Notes: a model not told the origin generated them from the sequence alone. Shown: positions 1 through 9,699, numbered from the stretch's first letter. The stretch: DNA of 64,000 bases from CAYQCH01 sp964415935 (GCA_964415935.1 CAYQCH010000001.1:50309-114308); one strand, 5' to 3'. Numbers and translations are program-made.

Positions 1-165
1 GACACGCTGGGCGTAAACCTCAAACAGCTGGTCCGGGAAATGTCTAAACCCGCAGAAGCAAAAGCCGAACCCGCCAAGGCCGCGCCACGACGAAAGCCGC
101 GGCAAGCGCCCCCGCCCAAACCGATACGCCGCCGCCCCGCCACCGCGCGCCCGCGTGCCGCCTAA
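1..165 (+). CDS. 3' end of an unknown gene with Pro/Arg/Ala-rich tail (partial)
   Basis: Reading frame 1 is open from the window edge to a TAA at 163-165 and encodes about 54 residues. The first part (DTLGVNLKQLVREM) looks like an ordinary helix. The rest is a low-complexity tail of Ala, Pro, Arg and Lys (for example PRRKPRQAPPPKPIRRRP). A strong hairpin terminator follows at once, which supports a real gene end. The tail resembles other basic tails in this window (rpoD, the 127-residue protein at 29528, the PKD protein). The function cannot be told from this fragment. Confidence 0.6.
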   Translation, partial: DTLGVNLKQLVREMSKPAEAKAEPAKAAPRRKPRQAPPPKPIRRRPATARPRAA

Positions 166-168
166 ACC

Positions 169-201
169 AAAACCCGCTCCGAGACATTCGGAGCGGGTTT
201 T
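169..201. terminator. Bidirectional intrinsic terminator
   Basis: The arms AAAACCCGCTCCGA (169-182) and TCGGAGCGGGTTTT (188-201) pair perfectly around a 5-base loop, with A and T tracts on both sides. It lies between the convergent ends of the partial gene and rpoD and can serve both. Confidence 0.9.
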
Positions 202-206
202 GCGTT

Positions 207-1409
207 TTAGCGGAGATAATCTTTTAGCCGGCTGATCTGCGGCATGTTCAAGGCGTTCTGCAATGCCTTGGCTTCAATCTGGCGGATGCGTTCGCGCGTT
301 ACGCCGAATTCCTGACCCACCTCTTCCAGCGTGTGGGTTACGCCGTCGGTAAGGCCAAAACGCATTTCCAGAATCTTCTGCTCGCGCGGGCTGAGATTTT
401 TAATGATCTCGCGCACATGGTCCTTGAGAAGCTGCAGGCCGGCTGAGCGATCCGGCATCATGTTCTTTTCGTCTTCAATGAACTCTTCCAGCGTGGAATC
501 CTCATCATCATCGCCGACCGGCGTCTCCAGGGAAACCGTGTCTTGGGAAATCTTCATGATATGGCGCACCTTTTCCACGTCTTCGCCCATTTCCGCGGCG
601 ATTTCTTCCGGCAGCGGCTCGCGGCCAAGGTCCTGGATGAGGCGACGCTCCACCTGCTGGAACTTATTGATGGTTTCCACCATGTGCACCGGAATACGGA
701 TGGTACGGCTCTGGTCGGCCAAGGCACGCGTGATGGCCTGACGGATCCACCATGTGGCATACGTGGAGAACTTGTACCCCTTGCGGTATTCAAATTTTTC
801 CACGGCGCGGAACAAGCCGATGTTGCCCTCTTGAATCAGGTCCAACAGGGACAAGGACTTGCCCGTAAACTTTTTGGCAATGGACACCACCAGACGCAGG
901 TTGGCTTCAATCAACCGCTGCTTGGCTTCCGGATCGTTGCGTTCTTTGCGCTTGGCCAGGGCCACTTCTTCTTCCGCAGTCAGCAGCGGCACCTTGCCGA
1001 TCTCGCGCAGGTACATCTGGATGGAGTCGCTGGAAATGTCGCTTAAATCGATGCCCAACACCTTGGACTTCTCTTCCTTCTTGTCCGTTTTTTCGGCCTT
1101 CTTCTGTTCGCTTGGCAGCTGAAGCAGTCCGCCTTTCTGCTCCACGACGCTCACGCCGTAGTCCCAGAGCAGCTCCAAAAAATCTTCAAACACGTCGATA
1201 TAGTCCTCGATTTCAGGAAATGCGTACAGCACTTCCTGCTCGGTGAGGAATCCACGCGACTTGGCTGTTTTAAACAAACGATCTAGTGTTTCCTTGTTCG
1301 GCGGCACGGCCGGTTCTAGCGGCGCGCGCGGCTTGCGGCTGGCACTCTTTTTGGCCGCTTTCTTTGCGCTGGATTTGGACTTCTTTGCACGTTGCTTCTT
1401 TGCTGGCAT
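207..1409 (-). CDS. rpoD: Primary RNA polymerase sigma factor (sigma-70, RpoD/SigA)
   Basis: A 400-residue sigma-70 protein that directs core RNA polymerase to -10/-35 promoters. From the N-terminus it has a Lys/Ala/Ser-rich tail (first ~30 residues), a region 1.1-like stretch, region 1.2 ([16 protein letters not shown]), region 2 with the core-binding [10 protein letters not shown] and the -10 recognition [13 protein letters not shown], region 3, and region 4 with the helix-turn-helix [15 protein letters not shown] chose the ATG at 1409 (MPAKKQ) over the in-frame ATG four codons upstream because MPAKK begins the basic tail and is preceded by GT, like many genes here. It lies 45 bases after dnaG on the same strand, matching the classic dnaG-rpoD macromolecular synthesis arrangement. 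The basic tail is unusual for the family. The dominant promoter hexamers seen elsewhere (TTGACx, TATAAT-like) fit this factor. Confidence 0.97.
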   Translation of the reverse strand: MPAKKQRAKKSKSSAKKAAKKSASRKPRAPLEPAVPPNKETLDRLFKTAKSRGFLTEQEVLYAFPEIEDYIDVFEDFLELLWDYGVSVVEQKGGLLQLPSEQKKAEKTDKKEEKSKVLGIDLSDISSDSIQMYLREIGKVPLLTAEEEVALAKRKERNDPEAKQRLIEANLRLVVSIAKKFTGKSLSLLDLIQEGNIGLFRAVEKFEYRKGYKFSTYATWWIRQAITRALADQSRTIRIPVHMVETINKFQQVERRLIQDLGREPLPEEIAAEMGEDVEKVRHIMKISQDTVSLETPVGDDDEDSTLEEFIEDEKNMMPDRSAGLQLLKDHVREIIKNLSPREQKILEMRFGLTDGVTHTLEEVGQEFGVTRERIRQIEAKALQNALNMPQISRLKDYLR

Positions 1410-1454
1410 ACACATGCTCACCAGCCAAAACGCGACACCGATTGGCTTGTGGGA

Positions 1455-3269
1455 CTAATTGATTTGAGCTAATTGTTGGGAAAGCACGGAAAAATCCCGG
1501 GATAACTGCTGGAGACGGGCCATGTCCTGCGCCCGTTCCGCATCCCGGATGTCCGCCTGGAGGTTGCGCAGCTGGTCTTCCAGCCGCTTTCGTTTCAGAA
1601 ACGAGAGGCGCGCGCCCAAAACCTGCGTCGCTTCAGGTCCGGTCAGCTCGGCGAATTCCTTGTCGCCGTACAGCTGCAAGCGCGAAAAAAAAGTTTGCAA
1701 ATCATGTGCGAGCCTTTTCGAAAAGGCTTCAGTAAACAGGGGGTTCTCCCCTGCTGATATGGCCATATCATAAAATGATTTCATCTCTTTGTAAAGGGCC
1801 CGCTCTTCCGACCCGGGCAATATCAAAGAATCTTCCAATGCGTACCCGTCCAAAAACCCCGGATGCATGGCATATAAGGCCAAAATATCCTGGCTGGCCG
1901 ATTGCTCCGGCGAAGGCGCGGCGGCCGGTTTTTGCGGCTCGAGCATGGCCTTGGCGCCGGGCTGCGGCTGGCTGCGCGGCCGCGCGGCCTGGACGGGCTG
2001 CTGGCGAAGCACCTGGTACAACGCTTCGTGGCTGGTCTGGAGTTCATCTCCCAGCAGCCGGACGTAATGTTCCACTTCCACGGGATTGGTGAAATGTTTA
2101 AGCATCGATAATACGTCCTGAGCAATCTGTTTCTTCCCGTCTGGTAGTCGCGGATCATAGGTTGCCAGGCTGCGCGACAAAATAACATCCATCACCGGCC
2201 GCGCCGAGGCAATGGCCTGCTCCCACAACACAGGATCTTTCTGTATGCATTCATCCGGGTCTTTGCCGTACGGCAGCGTCAGCGCCTTGACGCTCATGCC
2301 AGCGCGCAGAGCCAGCTCCATACCCCGCCGCGCCGCCATGAACCCGGCCGCGTCGGCGTCAAAAGAAAAAATCAACGTATTTGTAAATCGCTTCAGCAAG
2401 GCGATTTGCGCTTCCGTAAAAGCCGTGCCCGACACGGCGACCACCTGCTTGGCGCCTGCCTGATGCGAACTTATGGCGTCCATGTTTCCTTCCACAACCA
2501 CGACATGGCCGGCAGCTTTTATGGCTTGCTTCGCCTGATCCAGCGCGAACACAACCCGACTTTTGTCGTATAGTTCGGTTTGCGGCGTATTGATGTATTT
2601 GCCCCCCTCAAACTCCTTGGCGATGGCGCGCGCCGTAAATCCGACGACGCGGCCGTTTACGTCGCATAATGGAATCATCAGCCGTCCGCGGAACCGGTCG
2701 TAATATGAACGGCGCTCCTGGTTGTACACCATGACGCCGGCCGCAACCATATCTTCATTGGAAAAACCGCGGGAAGACAAAAACTTCTGCAAAACGTCCC
2801 AGGCATCGGGCGCGAATCCGATGTTGAAGGTGGACAACGTCTCCGGACGTAGGCCGCGGGAGGTGGTATACGCGCGCGCCCCCGCCGCCTGCGGATGTGA
2901 TGTCAAAATCTTGTGATAAAACGCGCGCGTTGTCTCCAGCACCTCCCGCAACGCGTCCTTTTTTTGCACCTCCTGGGGAGAAACGCGTTTTTCGATCTTC
3001 ACGCCCGCGCGTTCTCCAAGAAGTTTTAAGGTTTCGTAAAAATTCAACCCCTCTATTTTTTGGACAAATGAAAAAATATCGCCGCCCTCATGGCAGCCGA
3101 AACAATGCCAGATTTGCTTGCCCTGGCTGACCATGAATGACGGCGATTTTTCCTGGTGGAACGGACAGTTGCCTTTATGGTTGGCGCCCGCGCGCTTGAG
3201 CGGAACGTATTGCTGCACCGTCTCGACAATGTCCAGCCGCTGTTTGATTTCCTCCACTTCGCGTGACAT
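1455..3269 (-). CDS. dnaG: DNA primase DnaG
   Basis: A 604-residue primase that lays RNA primers for lagging-strand synthesis, of normal family length. The N-terminal CHC2 zinc finger shows C35-H38 and C56-C59 (CPFHQEKSPSF, CFGCHEGG). The catalytic core and TOPRIM fold follow, with the acidic residues E260 (VVVVEGNMDA) and D304/D306 (FSFDADAAG). An Ala/Pro/Gln-rich linker near residues 425-455 leads to a helical C-terminal domain likely to contact the replicative helicase. The start ATG at 3269 has no obvious Shine-Dalgarno. It is immediately upstream of rpoD, so the two are probably cotranscribed. Confidence 0.97.
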   Translation of the reverse strand: MSREVEEIKQRLDIVETVQQYVPLKRAGANHKGNCPFHQEKSPSFMVSQGKQIWHCFGCHEGGDIFSFVQKIEGLNFYETLKLLGERAGVKIEKRVSPQEVQKKDALREVLETTRAFYHKILTSHPQAAGARAYTTSRGLRPETLSTFNIGFAPDAWDVLQKFLSSRGFSNEDMVAAGVMVYNQERRSYYDRFRGRLMIPLCDVNGRVVGFTARAIAKEFEGGKYINTPQTELYDKSRVVFALDQAKQAIKAAGHVVVVEGNMDAISSHQAGAKQVVAVSGTAFTEAQIALLKRFTNTLIFSFDADAAGFMAARRGMELALRAGMSVKALTLPYGKDPDECIQKDPVLWEQAIASARPVMDVILSRSLATYDPRLPDGKKQIAQDVLSMLKHFTNPVEVEHYVRLLGDELQTSHEALYQVLRQQPVQAARPRSQPQPGAKAMLEPQKPAAAPSPEQSASQDILALYAMHPGFLDGYALEDSLILPGSEERALYKEMKSFYDMAISAGENPLFTEAFSKRLAHDLQTFFSRLQLYGDKEFAELTGPEATQVLGARLSFLKRKRLEDQLRNLQADIRDAERAQDMARLQQLSRDFSVLSQQLAQIN

Positions 3270-3312
3270 AGCGCCCCAAGGTTACCCTGCGGGGACCAAA
3301 AAGACAACCGCG

Positions 3313-4290
3313 CTATTTATTTGTTTCTTCGGCTGCTGCGGCTTTTTCTTCTTCCGTCAGCGTGAACTTTGTCCTCATGGCCCCGTAATCGCTCAGGGCA
3401 TCGTCAATATTTTGCGTAGGGACGTTATACCCGATGCCATCCGAGCCGCGAACAACCAAATAGGTTTCTCCGCCGTTGGCATATATGTTCCAGGTTTCCT
3501 TGCGCTCAAACGTATCTACCGTTCCTACTTCAATGACCACGGTGGCAAAGGTGCTGCGATTGCTGCGGGCATTTTCCACATCCTCTTTGGACGGAAAATC
3601 AGAAGCCCCGAGCTGCGCGAAAGAGCGCAACCAGTCTGTGACCTTATCCGTATCAACCACCTGTGCGGCGATGCGGTTTGTGCCAAGGGTCCAACCGGAC
3701 GTGGTATTCACCAAATCCCAATTGATCTGATTCTCGTTATATGTGACACGACGAACCTGGTCAGCAGTAAACGAGGCCAGTGCGCGATCGCGCCAGAAGC
3801 TGGGATCTTCATTCAACGCATAGCGGGGAAACCCATTCATGACATAGACATCATCCTGGTCAGGCAACCGGACGTACACGGCATCGCCGCCGGCGGTCTT
3901 GCCGACAATCATCTCGGCTTTCACCTGGTCGCTTTCCAGCATGGTCAGTCGCACGCCTTTGCCGTCAACCTCAAAACGCTCATGATATTGTTTGTTTCCG
4001 GATACCCGCGACGTAACCGAGGCAGTCCTCAGCGAGGCGATAAGATCCTCGATTTTTTGCGCGTTTGCCGGAGCATCATCAATACGCCACTCCCCATTCG
4101 ATTCCCGCACGTCAATCTGTTTGCCGTCTCCGAATACCAGCCGCACTTCGTCTATGGACTCGGCGGGCAGCCCTTCAAAACGCAAGGCCGCAGGCGGCTC
4201 AAACGATGCCGGGCGCGCGTACCAGCGCAAACCAACATAGCCAAGGACAAGAACAACAAACATGACGAGAAGCGTGGACAATCGTTTCAT
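3313..4290 (-). CDS. DUF4340-domain protein, membrane-anchored
   Basis: 325 residues: an N-terminal membrane anchor (LLVMFVVLVLGYVGLRWY) followed by a repetitive alpha/beta ectodomain typical of DUF4340, with phrases such as AQKIEDLIASLRTASVTSRV and WDLVNTTSGWTL. DUF4340 proteins are usually encoded with GldG-type ABC permeases, as here: the upstream gene ends 9 bases away. I infer that it is the extracytoplasmic accessory subunit of the transporter encoded by the three genes of this operon. The substrate is unknown. A charged Glu/Ala tail (EEEKAAAAEE) ends the protein. Confidence 0.85.
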   Translation of the reverse strand: MKRLSTLLVMFVVLVLGYVGLRWYARPASFEPPAALRFEGLPAESIDEVRLVFGDGKQIDVRESNGEWRIDDAPANAQKIEDLIASLRTASVTSRVSGNKQYHERFEVDGKGVRLTMLESDQVKAEMIVGKTAGGDAVYVRLPDQDDVYVMNGFPRYALNEDPSFWRDRALASFTADQVRRVTYNENQINWDLVNTTSGWTLGTNRIAAQVVDTDKVTDWLRSFAQLGASDFPSKEDVENARSNRSTFATVVIEVGTVDTFERKETWNIYANGGETYLVVRGSDGIGYNVPTQNIDDALSDYGAMRTKFTLTEEEKAAAAEETNK

Positions 4291-4299
4291 ACGGGAAGG

Positions 4300-6522
4300 T
4301 TAATTGGTGGAATTGATGTACTTGCGGCGGCGATACAGCCATACGGCGCCGACGAGACCGACAACAACCGGCGCGCCAACGGTATTCCCCCACTTGACCG
4401 CCGTTTGAGCGGATTTGGACGGCCAGATCATGGCGGCCGGCTGGCTCTGCTTGCTGCGGATGGCCACCAACGCGTCATTCTGGCTAAGCCAGTCAATGGC
4501 ATTCAAGGCCAGTGAACCGTTTTGCGGGAACTGGGCCAGCATGGAATCCCCTAAAAATTCGCTGTTCGCGACTACGACCCACCGCCCGGCGGGCTGGCCC
4601 TCAGCGGCGGGAACGTTCTCTACAGCAGCGGCCAGCATGTAGGAAGCCGTTTCCAGGCTGGTAAAGTCCGGCAGACGGTCTGGGCTGAGCTGAAAATTTG
4701 AAGTGAAGCGTACCCCCTGCGGCGTGGTTTCGACGAGCGGATATGCGTCGCCGGGCGCGCTTTCATCCAACATGACGGAGCTGGGCCAGGGTAACATGAC
4801 CTGCTGGATATTGCCCGCCAGCACATGCCGCCCGGTATTGGCGCGCACCCAATAGGGGTACGGGTAAAAATAGGTGAATAATCCGGCGCTGAAGTTCACC
4901 GTTTCATGCGACCGAATGTCCGCGACCAGGTCCTGACGCACTTCAATGCCGGCACCGGCAAGAATATCTTCCAGTCCCGTTTTGACGCCGGCGGCGCTCA
5001 GACGGCTGGTATCAACTGTCACCCCGGGAAGCATCCAGAAAATTTTCCCGCCGCGAGAAACAAAGTTTTTTACTTCCGCAATGGCAGCCTCGGAATACGC
5101 CTGGGTCGGGGCGGCAATAACCAAGACGTCAATGCTTTCATCAATCTGATCGACGGCTTGTCCTTCTTCCGACGCGGACAACCGGACGTCTTCAATGGTG
5201 TAGTTCTGCCGCAACTGCTCGGCAAAGGCGGCAACTTCTTCCAGCGTCTTTCCTCCAAAATCGGAAACGTACCCCACTTTAGGTTTGGCCGTGCTGCGCA
5301 GCGCCAGAATGGCGCGAGACAACCGATACTCCAGGTCATCGGTGCTTTGCACGAACGGGATGACTTCTTGCTTGTCCAAAAATTCCACCACGATGCCGAT
5401 GTACCCCTCCTGAACCGTAAACTCATCCTGGCTCAAGACGTTGAAACGGATGGCGGGGACGCCTTGTTCTCGCGCCTCCATGGCCGCGTCTTCGTCCTGG
5501 TCAGGATACTTCACGTTCAACTCGGCGTGGCGCCCGCCAAACTTCTGGTAATCCCGCAGCAAATCCTGGATGTCGCGCGAGACCAGTTCCATCTGCGTCG
5601 GCAACTTTTTTGAACGGTAAAACGTAAAACGGACCGTATCGTCCAGGTCGGCCAAAATCCGCTTTGTCGCGGCGGACAGGCTGTAAATGTTTTGGGCAGT
5701 GGCGTCAAAACGGACCGTAAACGACTGTCCGAACAAATTTACAACGACGGCAATCGCGATAATAACGACAACCGTGCTTTGCAGCCTCCTCCACAACGGA
5801 TCTCGCGGCGCAGTCTTTTGTTTAAACAACCAGGCCACGGACAGGGCGCCAAACACGGCCATCACAGAAAGGAAGTACAACACATCGCGCCCGTCAATCA
5901 GTCCTCGCGACAGGCTTTGCACATGGGAAAGCATGCCCAGCTGCTGGCCGATGATGTTCAGAGGATATGGCAAGGATAACAGCACGGCATCCAGGCTGAT
6001 CAGATAAAACGCCACCAACGTCCCGATGGCGATAACAAACGCCACAACCTGGTTTTTCGACAACGTGGAAGCCCATTGACCGACGGCGACCATGGCGCCG
6101 GACAGTAGTATGGCCCCTAAATACTGGGCCGCGATGACACCCGTGTCAAAGTCGCCAGCCGCTGACAAGGAAGCCGGGATGCTGACGGTCACGAGCAAAA
6201 TGGCCGTGATAAACGCCCAGGCCGCCGCGAATTTACCGGCGACAATGACCCAGACCGGCGCCGGATAGCTCAGCAGCAAAGAGAGCGTTTGTTCCTTGCG
6301 CTCTTCCGCCCAGGAACGCATGGTCAGAGCCGGGACGAAAAACAACAACATCCACGGCAATAGGCCGAACATCGAACGCAAACTCATGACCTGCTCGACC
6401 GAAGCGGCGCGAAAGAACAAAAAATGGTTGATGACTAAAAAGACGATGGCCAGGATATACGCCAGCGGATGGTCGACGTAGGCCTTTATTTCCTTCTTGA
6501 ATACGGCAAGAAATGCTTTCAT
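4300..6522 (-). CDS. Fused ABC-2 permease / GldG-like protein
   Basis: 740 residues joining two parts that are separate GldF and GldG proteins in Bacteroidetes. Residues 1-245 are a six-helix ABC-2 type permease beginning MKAFLAVFKKEIKAYVDHPLAY. A further helix (VVVIIAIAVVVNLFGQ) then leads into a GldG/IFT-like soluble ectodomain (about 275-700), which contains SLSAATKRILADLDDTVRFTFY and the FVSRGGKIFWMLPG segment. A last transmembrane helix near 710 (VGAPVVVGLVGAVWLY) is followed by RRRKY. It sits between the ATPase and DUF4340 genes with 9-base gaps on both sides, so the three make one transporter. Homologues take part in gliding in Bacteroidetes; here the role is unknown. Confidence 0.9.
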   Translation of the reverse strand: MKAFLAVFKKEIKAYVDHPLAYILAIVFLVINHFLFFRAASVEQVMSLRSMFGLLPWMLLFFVPALTMRSWAEERKEQTLSLLLSYPAPVWVIVAGKFAAAWAFITAILLVTVSIPASLSAAGDFDTGVIAAQYLGAILLSGAMVAVGQWASTLSKNQVVAFVIAIGTLVAFYLISLDAVLLSLPYPLNIIGQQLGMLSHVQSLSRGLIDGRDVLYFLSVMAVFGALSVAWLFKQKTAPRDPLWRRLQSTVVVIIAIAVVVNLFGQSFTVRFDATAQNIYSLSAATKRILADLDDTVRFTFYRSKKLPTQMELVSRDIQDLLRDYQKFGGRHAELNVKYPDQDEDAAMEAREQGVPAIRFNVLSQDEFTVQEGYIGIVVEFLDKQEVIPFVQSTDDLEYRLSRAILALRSTAKPKVGYVSDFGGKTLEEVAAFAEQLRQNYTIEDVRLSASEEGQAVDQIDESIDVLVIAAPTQAYSEAAIAEVKNFVSRGGKIFWMLPGVTVDTSRLSAAGVKTGLEDILAGAGIEVRQDLVADIRSHETVNFSAGLFTYFYPYPYWVRANTGRHVLAGNIQQVMLPWPSSVMLDESAPGDAYPLVETTPQGVRFTSNFQLSPDRLPDFTSLETASYMLAAAVENVPAAEGQPAGRWVVVANSEFLGDSMLAQFPQNGSLALNAIDWLSQNDALVAIRSKQSQPAAMIWPSKSAQTAVKWGNTVGAPVVVGLVGAVWLYRRRKYINSTN

Positions 6523-6531
6523 ACGCTGCTC

Positions 6532-7461
6532 TTACGATGCGGTTAAGGACCGGAAAATATCCTCAAAACTGACGGATGCCTCGTGCAATTCATACAAAAC
6601 CCAGCCATGCTCTTTTGCCAGGGCAAAAATCTTGGGCCTGATGTCGCCACTTTCACCCGACAGCAGCGTGATATTGGTGCGGCCGTCGACCTGTTTTTCT
6701 TCAACAATGCGGACGCCCCCCTGCTGTTCGAGCGTCTGACGGATGCCCTGGCCGATGGCGGAAATTTCAACCTTCTGCCCTTCCTGCCCCTGGCGAAGCA
6801 CGTCTTGCACCGGGCCTTCGGTAATCAAGCGTCCCTGGTTGAGGATGATGACTCTGTCGCACATGGCCTGTACTTCAGACAAAACGTGCGTGCTGATAAC
6901 GACCGTTTTGTCTTTTCCCAGCCGGCTGATGAGCTCGCGGATGGTCACGCGCTGGTTGGGGTCAAGCCCTTCCGTAGGCTCGTCCAAAATAAGCACCTTT
7001 GGGTCATGTAAAATGGCCTGGGCCAGGCCCACGCGCTGTTTGTAACCTTTAGACAACTCTTCAATCGGCTGGCGCAACTTGTCTGCGATACCCGTTTCCT
7101 TCGCCACGCGGTTAATGGCCTCCTTTGCCTCGGCTTTTTCCATGCCTCGCAAGCCGGCCATGTAGGCCAGGTACTCTTCCACCAGCATGTCGCGGTACAA
7201 CGGATTGACCTCTGACAGGAACCCGATGGCGGCCTTGATACCGGCCTCCGTTTCATGGGTCAGCTTTACGCCGTCAAACAACACCTCCCCATCATCCGGC
7301 GCCAAAATGCCGGTCATGATGCTCATGGTGGTGGTCTTGCCGGCGCCGTTAGGTCCCAGCAGGCCTATGATATGGCCTGATTCGACAGTAAACGAGAGTG
7401 TGTCGACGGCCTTTTTCTGATGATACGATTTGCTGATCCCCTTTACTTCAATGGTATGCAT
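6532..7461 (-). CDS. ABC transporter ATP-binding protein (GldA/CcmA type)
   Basis: A 309-residue nucleotide-binding subunit that powers the fused permease downstream. It has a Walker A (GLLGPNGAGKTTT), a Q-loop region, the signature LSKGYKQRVGLAQAILH, Walker B (VLILDEPTEGLDP) and the switch histidine (VISTHVLSE). The C-terminal ~80 residues form the extra domain seen in multidrug and gliding-type ATPases. I chose the ATG at 7461 (MHTIEVKG), where similarity to the family begins; an in-frame ATG five codons upstream is possible. A good promoter lies just upstream (7491-7519), so this is probably the first gene of the three-gene operon. Confidence 0.93.
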   Translation of the reverse strand: MHTIEVKGISKSYHQKKAVDTLSFTVESGHIIGLLGPNGAGKTTTMSIMTGILAPDDGEVLFDGVKLTHETEAGIKAAIGFLSEVNPLYRDMLVEEYLAYMAGLRGMEKAEAKEAINRVAKETGIADKLRQPIEELSKGYKQRVGLAQAILHDPKVLILDEPTEGLDPNQRVTIRELISRLGKDKTVVISTHVLSEVQAMCDRVIILNQGRLITEGPVQDVLRQGQEGQKVEISAIGQGIRQTLEQQGGVRIVEEKQVDGRTNITLLSGESGDIRPKIFALAKEHGWVLYELHEASVSFEDIFRSLTAS

Positions 7462-7490
7462 AACAACGAATTCCATGAATCGTAGAATGG

Positions 7491-7519
7491 AGTATAGGAA
7501 ACGGCGCCTGATTTTTCAA
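7491..7519 (-). promoter_or_regulatory. Sigma-70 promoter of the ABC transporter operon
   Basis: On the minus strand TTGAAA (7519-7514) and TATACT (7496-7491) are separated by exactly 17 bases. The predicted start near 7484 leaves a leader of about 23 bases before the ATG at 7461. Confidence 0.7.
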
Positions 7520-7555
7520 CTCAGCCCGTGGGGCCGGGCAATGCCTGCCGCATCA

Positions 7556-8047
7556 TCATTGGACCACGGGGCCGGGGGCAAGACGGAAAAATGTAATGGT
7601 AAAGGGAAACCCGGGAATGAGGCGGTAATGAAGCTTGCCCAGCAGCATGCCCGGCTCGACCTGGACGACTTCGTCCAACGCCGGCCGCAGCCAGAAAGGG
7701 TTTCCTTCCAGGTCGTAATCGATCTGGAGTACGTCTTTTTCGGTATCGCGCAGGCCCTTCCCCACCGAAGTGCGAAATGGATACAGCTGCCTGTCGCCGG
7801 TACGCGCGGAGAATATGTTTATGCCCCTGGCCTGCGCGCGGTCAAACTGTTTGCCTTTCCAACGCCCTTGGACATCCGCTGAACCGGCAAAGAACCCATC
7901 AGGCAGCGGAGCCGGCAATGTGCCGGCGGCAAACAGTTGCTGCTCGTCGCTGCGGCCGGCAAGCCATGTTCCGATAAAACCGCCCAGAAGAGCGGCGGCT
8001 GAAATAACACAAAGAATAAGGAAAAAGAGCTTGAGAATGCGTTTCAT
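7556..8047 (-). CDS. Membrane-anchored protein of unknown function
   Basis: 163 residues: an N-terminal hydrophobic anchor (ILKLFFLILCVISAAALLGGFIG) followed by a compact soluble domain. The end of that domain (DVLQIDYDLEGNPFWLRPALDEVV and GMLLGKLHYRLIPG) looks like a beta-rich small-ligand or lipocalin-like fold, but I cannot assign a family. The start ATG at 8047 (MKRILK) directly precedes the anchor; an ATG three codons upstream is also possible. It stands alone between a terminator upstream and the ABC operon promoter downstream, on the same strand as both neighbours. Confidence 0.75.
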   Translation of the reverse strand: MKRILKLFFLILCVISAAALLGGFIGTWLAGRSDEQQLFAAGTLPAPLPDGFFAGSADVQGRWKGKQFDRAQARGINIFSARTGDRQLYPFRTSVGKGLRDTEKDVLQIDYDLEGNPFWLRPALDEVVQVEPGMLLGKLHYRLIPGFPFTITFFRLAPGPVVQ

Positions 8048-8081
8048 AACATGCATATCAGGTTCAGATCCCTAGTATAGC

Positions 8082-8110
8082 AAAAGCAGTCCCGCGAAGG
8101 GACTGCTTTT
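8082..8110 (-). terminator. Intrinsic terminator after the anti-sigma gene
   Basis: AAAAGCAGTCCC (8082-8093) pairs with GGGACTGCTTTT (8099-8110) around GCGAA. It starts 18 bases past the stop codon of the gene ending at 8128. Confidence 0.88.
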
Positions 8111-8127
8111 GTGCACGTCAAGGGTTT

Positions 8128-9699
8128 TTATTGTTTTGGCTCGCTGGCCGGCGCTGATGGCGCGGTGGCCGGATCGATGGCCGGGGGAACCGGCGCAATG
8201 GATGATGTCTCCTTCAGCATGGCGCCGCCCCCAATACCCAGCGGCATAATCACCTGTTGTTCGTAGGAATCCAGGATTTCTTTGATAACAGGCACAACGA
8301 TCGAGCGTTGGCCGTAGTAATCCTGCGGCGCATCAAGAACCGGGAATACCAGCGCTGGTACATAGAGTTCTTCGTTCACTCCGTTCGTGTAATGCAGGAA
8401 CTGCATCAAGGTATGCGTAGGCGTGCCCAAAGCGATTTCCTTGGCATCGGGGGCCTCCTCGGCTCCCCACCAGCCGTACAGGCCGCCCCGCTCAGCAACC
8501 TTGATAATGCGGGAGGCATCCTGCTCCGTGGGGTACGAAGATGATTCATACCGCTGGACGTTGAGGTTCCAGACGCCAAAGACTTTCTTTTCGCGCTGAT
8601 GAACTTCGACACGCAGGCCATACAAGTTCCCGCCGGTATCCCGCACTTCCTGTCCCTGCAGCTGCAGCGGGAACACCACGCCGACGGTATCGGGGATATA
8701 CACCTGGGATTTATCGACGGCCTGGTCATAGGCAAGGCGCCATTGGTTGTCCATAACCGGCGCGCCATATGTGGAAGCGTCAATGCCGTGCTGGGCAAGG
8801 AAAGACGTGGCGATGGAAATGGCCTCGCTGTCAGGAATGGCCTCGCCGATGGTCAGCGGCGGCGGGCAGTTGCCGCGGGCGCAAGCCGCGTTCTGCTCGG
8901 CAAACCAGGTTTCGTAATTGGGGTTGATGTACACCGTGCCTTCAAAGAAGTTGATGCCGATGTTGTAGCCGCCGGCGCGGTCTTCATACAAATCGATGGA
9001 TCGGACCTGCGGATTGGCGAAGCTGCCGATATTCACGAGCTCTCCGCCCAAGCCGGAGGCGATGCGCGCAATGTCAGAGCTGTTGAGCCGCTTGATGCGC
9101 TTATGCACATCAAGGCTGGCTTCGTCTACGGTCAGCTCATCGCCGCGATACACGAACTTGTACGGCTGGTACCAGGGCCGATCAATAACCATTTCAGAAG
9201 CAATTTTATCCGATGCGGGGCTCGGAGCCGGGAATCCCCCGCCGCCGAAACCGCCGCCGCTTTGCGAGCGGCTCGCTTCCGCCAGCACGGCCAATGAACC
9301 AAAGGCGTTACTGGTCTGCGGCGTGAATACGGGCGTATTCGTCAAAGAGGAAATGAGATCAGAAGAAGAAAGACTGCTCAGGTTGCGCGCGGGCGTGGTG
9401 GCCAGGTACATGACCGGCAGCATGAATACCAGCGCGACCAGAGCTCCAGAAAGCCCGTACGTCAGGCGCGCGGAAGTGATGAATGACATAAGCGTTTTGA
9501 TAGGTGATAAGGATGGACGGTCGGCGGCCAGAAGCTGGCGGCGCAATCGGCGGGCGAAGGCCTTGTCAAAAGTGTTCGCTGGCTGCTGATCCAGAAGCGA
9601 CTGGACAATGCGGCGCAATTCGTCCTTGCGTCCGGCCAGGCTCGGCTCCATGTCGCAGAGCTCTCGCACGATTTGTTCTATGGTGGTAGATGATTTCAT
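8128..9699 (-). CDS. Putative transmembrane anti-sigma factor with large ectodomain
   Basis: 523 residues. The N-terminal ~85 residues are cytoplasmic and helical (TIEQIVRELCDMEPSLAGRK), compatible with a sigma-binding domain but lacking the HxxxCxxC zinc motif. One transmembrane helix follows (LVALVFMLPVMYLATT, ~105-120), then a Ser/Gly-rich linker (SGGGFGGGGF) and an ectodomain of ~330 residues with no family I recognise. The C-terminus is Pro/Ala-rich. The ATG overlaps the stop of the upstream ECF sigma gene as ATGA (9696-9699), so the two are translationally coupled. Coupling to a sigma gene plus the single-pass topology is the basis for the anti-sigma call; the signal sensed is unknown. 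Confidence 0.75.
   Translation of the reverse strand: MKSSTTIEQIVRELCDMEPSLAGRKDELRRIVQSLLDQQPANTFDKAFARRLRRQLLAADRPSLSPIKTLMSFITSARLTYGLSGALVALVFMLPVMYLATTPARNLSSLSSSDLISSLTNTPVFTPQTSNAFGSLAVLAEASRSQSGGGFGGGGFPAPSPASDKIASEMVIDRPWYQPYKFVYRGDELTVDEASLDVHKRIKRLNSSDIARIASGLGGELVNIGSFANPQVRSIDLYEDRAGGYNIGINFFEGTVYINPNYETWFAEQNAACARGNCPPPLTIGEAIPDSEAISIATSFLAQHGIDASTYGAPVMDNQWRLAYDQAVDKSQVYIPDTVGVVFPLQLQGQEVRDTGGNLYGLRVEVHQREKKVFGVWNLNVQRYESSSYPTEQDASRIIKVAERGGLYGWWGAEEAPDAKEIALGTPTHTLMQFLHYTNGVNEELYVPALVFPVLDAPQDYYGQRSIVVPVIKEILDSYEQQVIMPLGIGGGAMLKETSSIAPVPPAIDPATAPSAPASEPKQ

Noticed and set aside
3118..4515. 465-codon plus-strand open frame
   Set aside because: It lies antisense to the end of dnaG, the DUF4340 gene and the permease gene, whose protein features are clear; the antisense product is low-quality, Arg/His/Gly-rich sequence.
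7529..7572. Inverted repeat CCCGTGG/CCACGGG at the end of the gene at 7556
   Set aside because: The stem is interrupted by a long loop and no T run follows on the minus strand, so it is not a convincing terminator.
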